Assembly: GCA_002298995.1 (NCBI GenBank)
Contig: DBMO01000032.1
Location: forward strand, 62,001 to 126,000
DNA: 64,000 nucleotides
Direction: 5' to 3'
Source of the DNA: Desulfarculales bacterium UBA696
GTDB lineage: Bacteria; Desulfobacterota; Syntrophobacteria; Syntrophobacterales; Syntrophobacteraceae
Of the stretch, positions 63,199 to 64,000 are shown piece after piece. The notes beneath the pieces were generated by a model, which saw nothing but the letters and a program-made list of their open reading frames with translations, did not search any database and was not told the DNA's origin. The first letter of the stretch is position 1; every line of letters starts with the position of its first letter. The position numbers and the translations under genes were made by a program.

Positions 63199-63987
63199 TC
63201 AACACCCCGGCTCAGGCATCGAGTCCAGAAGCTTATGATAAGCCAGGTCTAGGTTGTAGAGCCGCTCCGCCATTATCCCCGAAATGTTTCTCAGCAGCTT
63301 GTAGGCAAGCGGCAGATTCTTTGAAAGAAGGTCATCGAACTTATCATGCGGAATTTCTATTAATTTACAGTGGGTTGCGGCTGCCGCCGTCATCGACCGG
63401 GGGACTCTTAGCAAAAATCCCATTTCACCCAAAACCGAGCCGCTTTTCAGTCTGATTTCCCATCTTGATTTGGCCGAACTGCCCTTGCGCACCATTATCT
63501 CGCCGTCTAAAATCAGGTAGAAGCTCTCTCCTATCGATCCTTCCTTCAAGATTGTCTCCCCTATATCGAACTCGACCGTTGTTGCGATATCCATGATGGA
63601 GAGGACCTCGTCGTCGGCGATATCCTTAAATATTCCAAACTCTTTTGCCTCGGCGTATTCATCCTCGGAGACTTCTCTTGGAACAATCCACTGAAGGTAG
63701 CCGGTGCGTTCGTATTTGGCTATCCTGTTGGGCAGGAGGTCGTTCCAGTATTTATCAAAGCTGAGTCCTGAATAGTCCTTTACACGGCTCGGGCCGGGGT
63801 CGATCAAAACGAACTGAAGCGGGAAGCGAAGTCTTTGACCCTCGGTCAGGAGATAAATATTGTTGGGACTGATGCTGACCTTGCTCTCGGGCTTTCTCTC
63901 GAAAAGGCAGAGAAGTTGAGAGAGGAATTTTTCAAGACCTTCGAGGATAAGGCTTTGGGTGCGCACCGGAAAGGTGCTGAATCTCAT
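63199..63987 (-). CDS. Cyclic-nucleotide-binding domain protein
   Basis: A 262-aa protein. The N-terminal 120 residues have no known fold. The cNMP domain (about 120-235) shows IGETILKEGSIGESFYLILD and SGSVLGEMGFLLRVPRSMTA; the phosphate-binding cassette has the Arg-Ser pair. No HTH, so not a CRP-type activator. It may pair with the other cNMP proteins at 48680 and 55430. The frame is open to the window edge, so the real start may lie beyond 64000; ATG 63987 shows no SD. Confidence 0.8.
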   Translation of the reverse strand: MRFSTFPVRTQSLILEGLEKFLSQLLCLFERKPESKVSISPNNIYLLTEGQRLRFPLQFVLIDPGPSRVKDYSGLSFDKYWNDLLPNRIAKYERTGYLQWIVPREVSEDEYAEAKEFGIFKDIADDEVLSIMDIATTVEFDIGETILKEGSIGESFYLILDGEIMVRKGSSAKSRWEIRLKSGSVLGEMGFLLRVPRSMTAAAATHCKLIEIPHDKFDDLLSKNLPLAYKLLRNISGIMAERLYNLDLAYHKLLDSMPEPGC

Positions 63988-64000
63988 ATAAATGCTGGTA

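Overview
The window looks like chromosomal DNA from a strictly anaerobic, Gram-negative deltaproteobacterium-like organism (Desulfobacterota; Syntrophobacter/Desulfomonile-like is my best guess, not proven). The reasons are the protein families present: an OFA-type MFS carrier, a tungstate-binding protein, a fused CdaA-YbbR cyclase, a LonB-like protease, REP-associated tyrosine transposases, many Ser/Thr kinases and FHA proteins, and two genes that appear to use UGA as selenocysteine. No rRNA, tRNA, CRISPR array, prophage or replication origin was recognised.

Layout. 0-22 kb is mostly housekeeping and envelope genes: a partial nuclease, a DUF2914 protein, diadenylate cyclase, an HK-like protein, a DUF4384 protein, then a minus-strand operon ctpA-yibQ-DUF1573 whose last gene carries an in-frame UGA. 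It continues with a PHA-synthase-like hydrolase, tupA, a Lon-like protease, a prolidase-type peptidase, an OFA transporter and a CCA-adding enzyme. 22-24.5 kb is a leucine locus: a Leu-rich leader peptide, an attenuator hairpin and leuA. 24.5-30.4 kb is one 1957-aa exported repeat protein. 30.8-31.9 kb is a second DUF1573 gene with UGA at the same place. 31.9-37 kb is a degraded accessory patch with two REP/RAYT families, a truncated porin-like gene and small membrane proteins. 37-40.3 kb has recJ and a methyltransferase.

40.7-60.9 kb is a signalling island: three transmembrane Ser/Thr kinases, a PP2C phosphatase, a GAF-GGDEF cyclase, a phospholipase-D lipoprotein, BamE-like proteins, a 1170-aa FHA/cNMP/degenerate sigma-54-type AAA/NapH-like iron-sulphur membrane fusion, a LysM lipoprotein, a SulP-STAS-cNMP transporter and an FHA-GAF-histidine-kinase-like protein. 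The likely logic (inference) is kinase phosphorylation on Thr, FHA reading, PP2C removal, and control of membrane redox and transport proteins. 61-64 kb has an AbrB/Doc toxin-antitoxin pair, an attC-like site followed by an RDD membrane protein (integron-cassette-like), and another cNMP-binding protein.

The strongest new signals are the two DUF1573 selenoprotein candidates (Cys of the CGCT motif replaced by UGA, with a hairpin in the same register and covarying pairs), the FHA/cNMP/AAA/NapH fusion, the leu attenuator, and the attC-like cassette.
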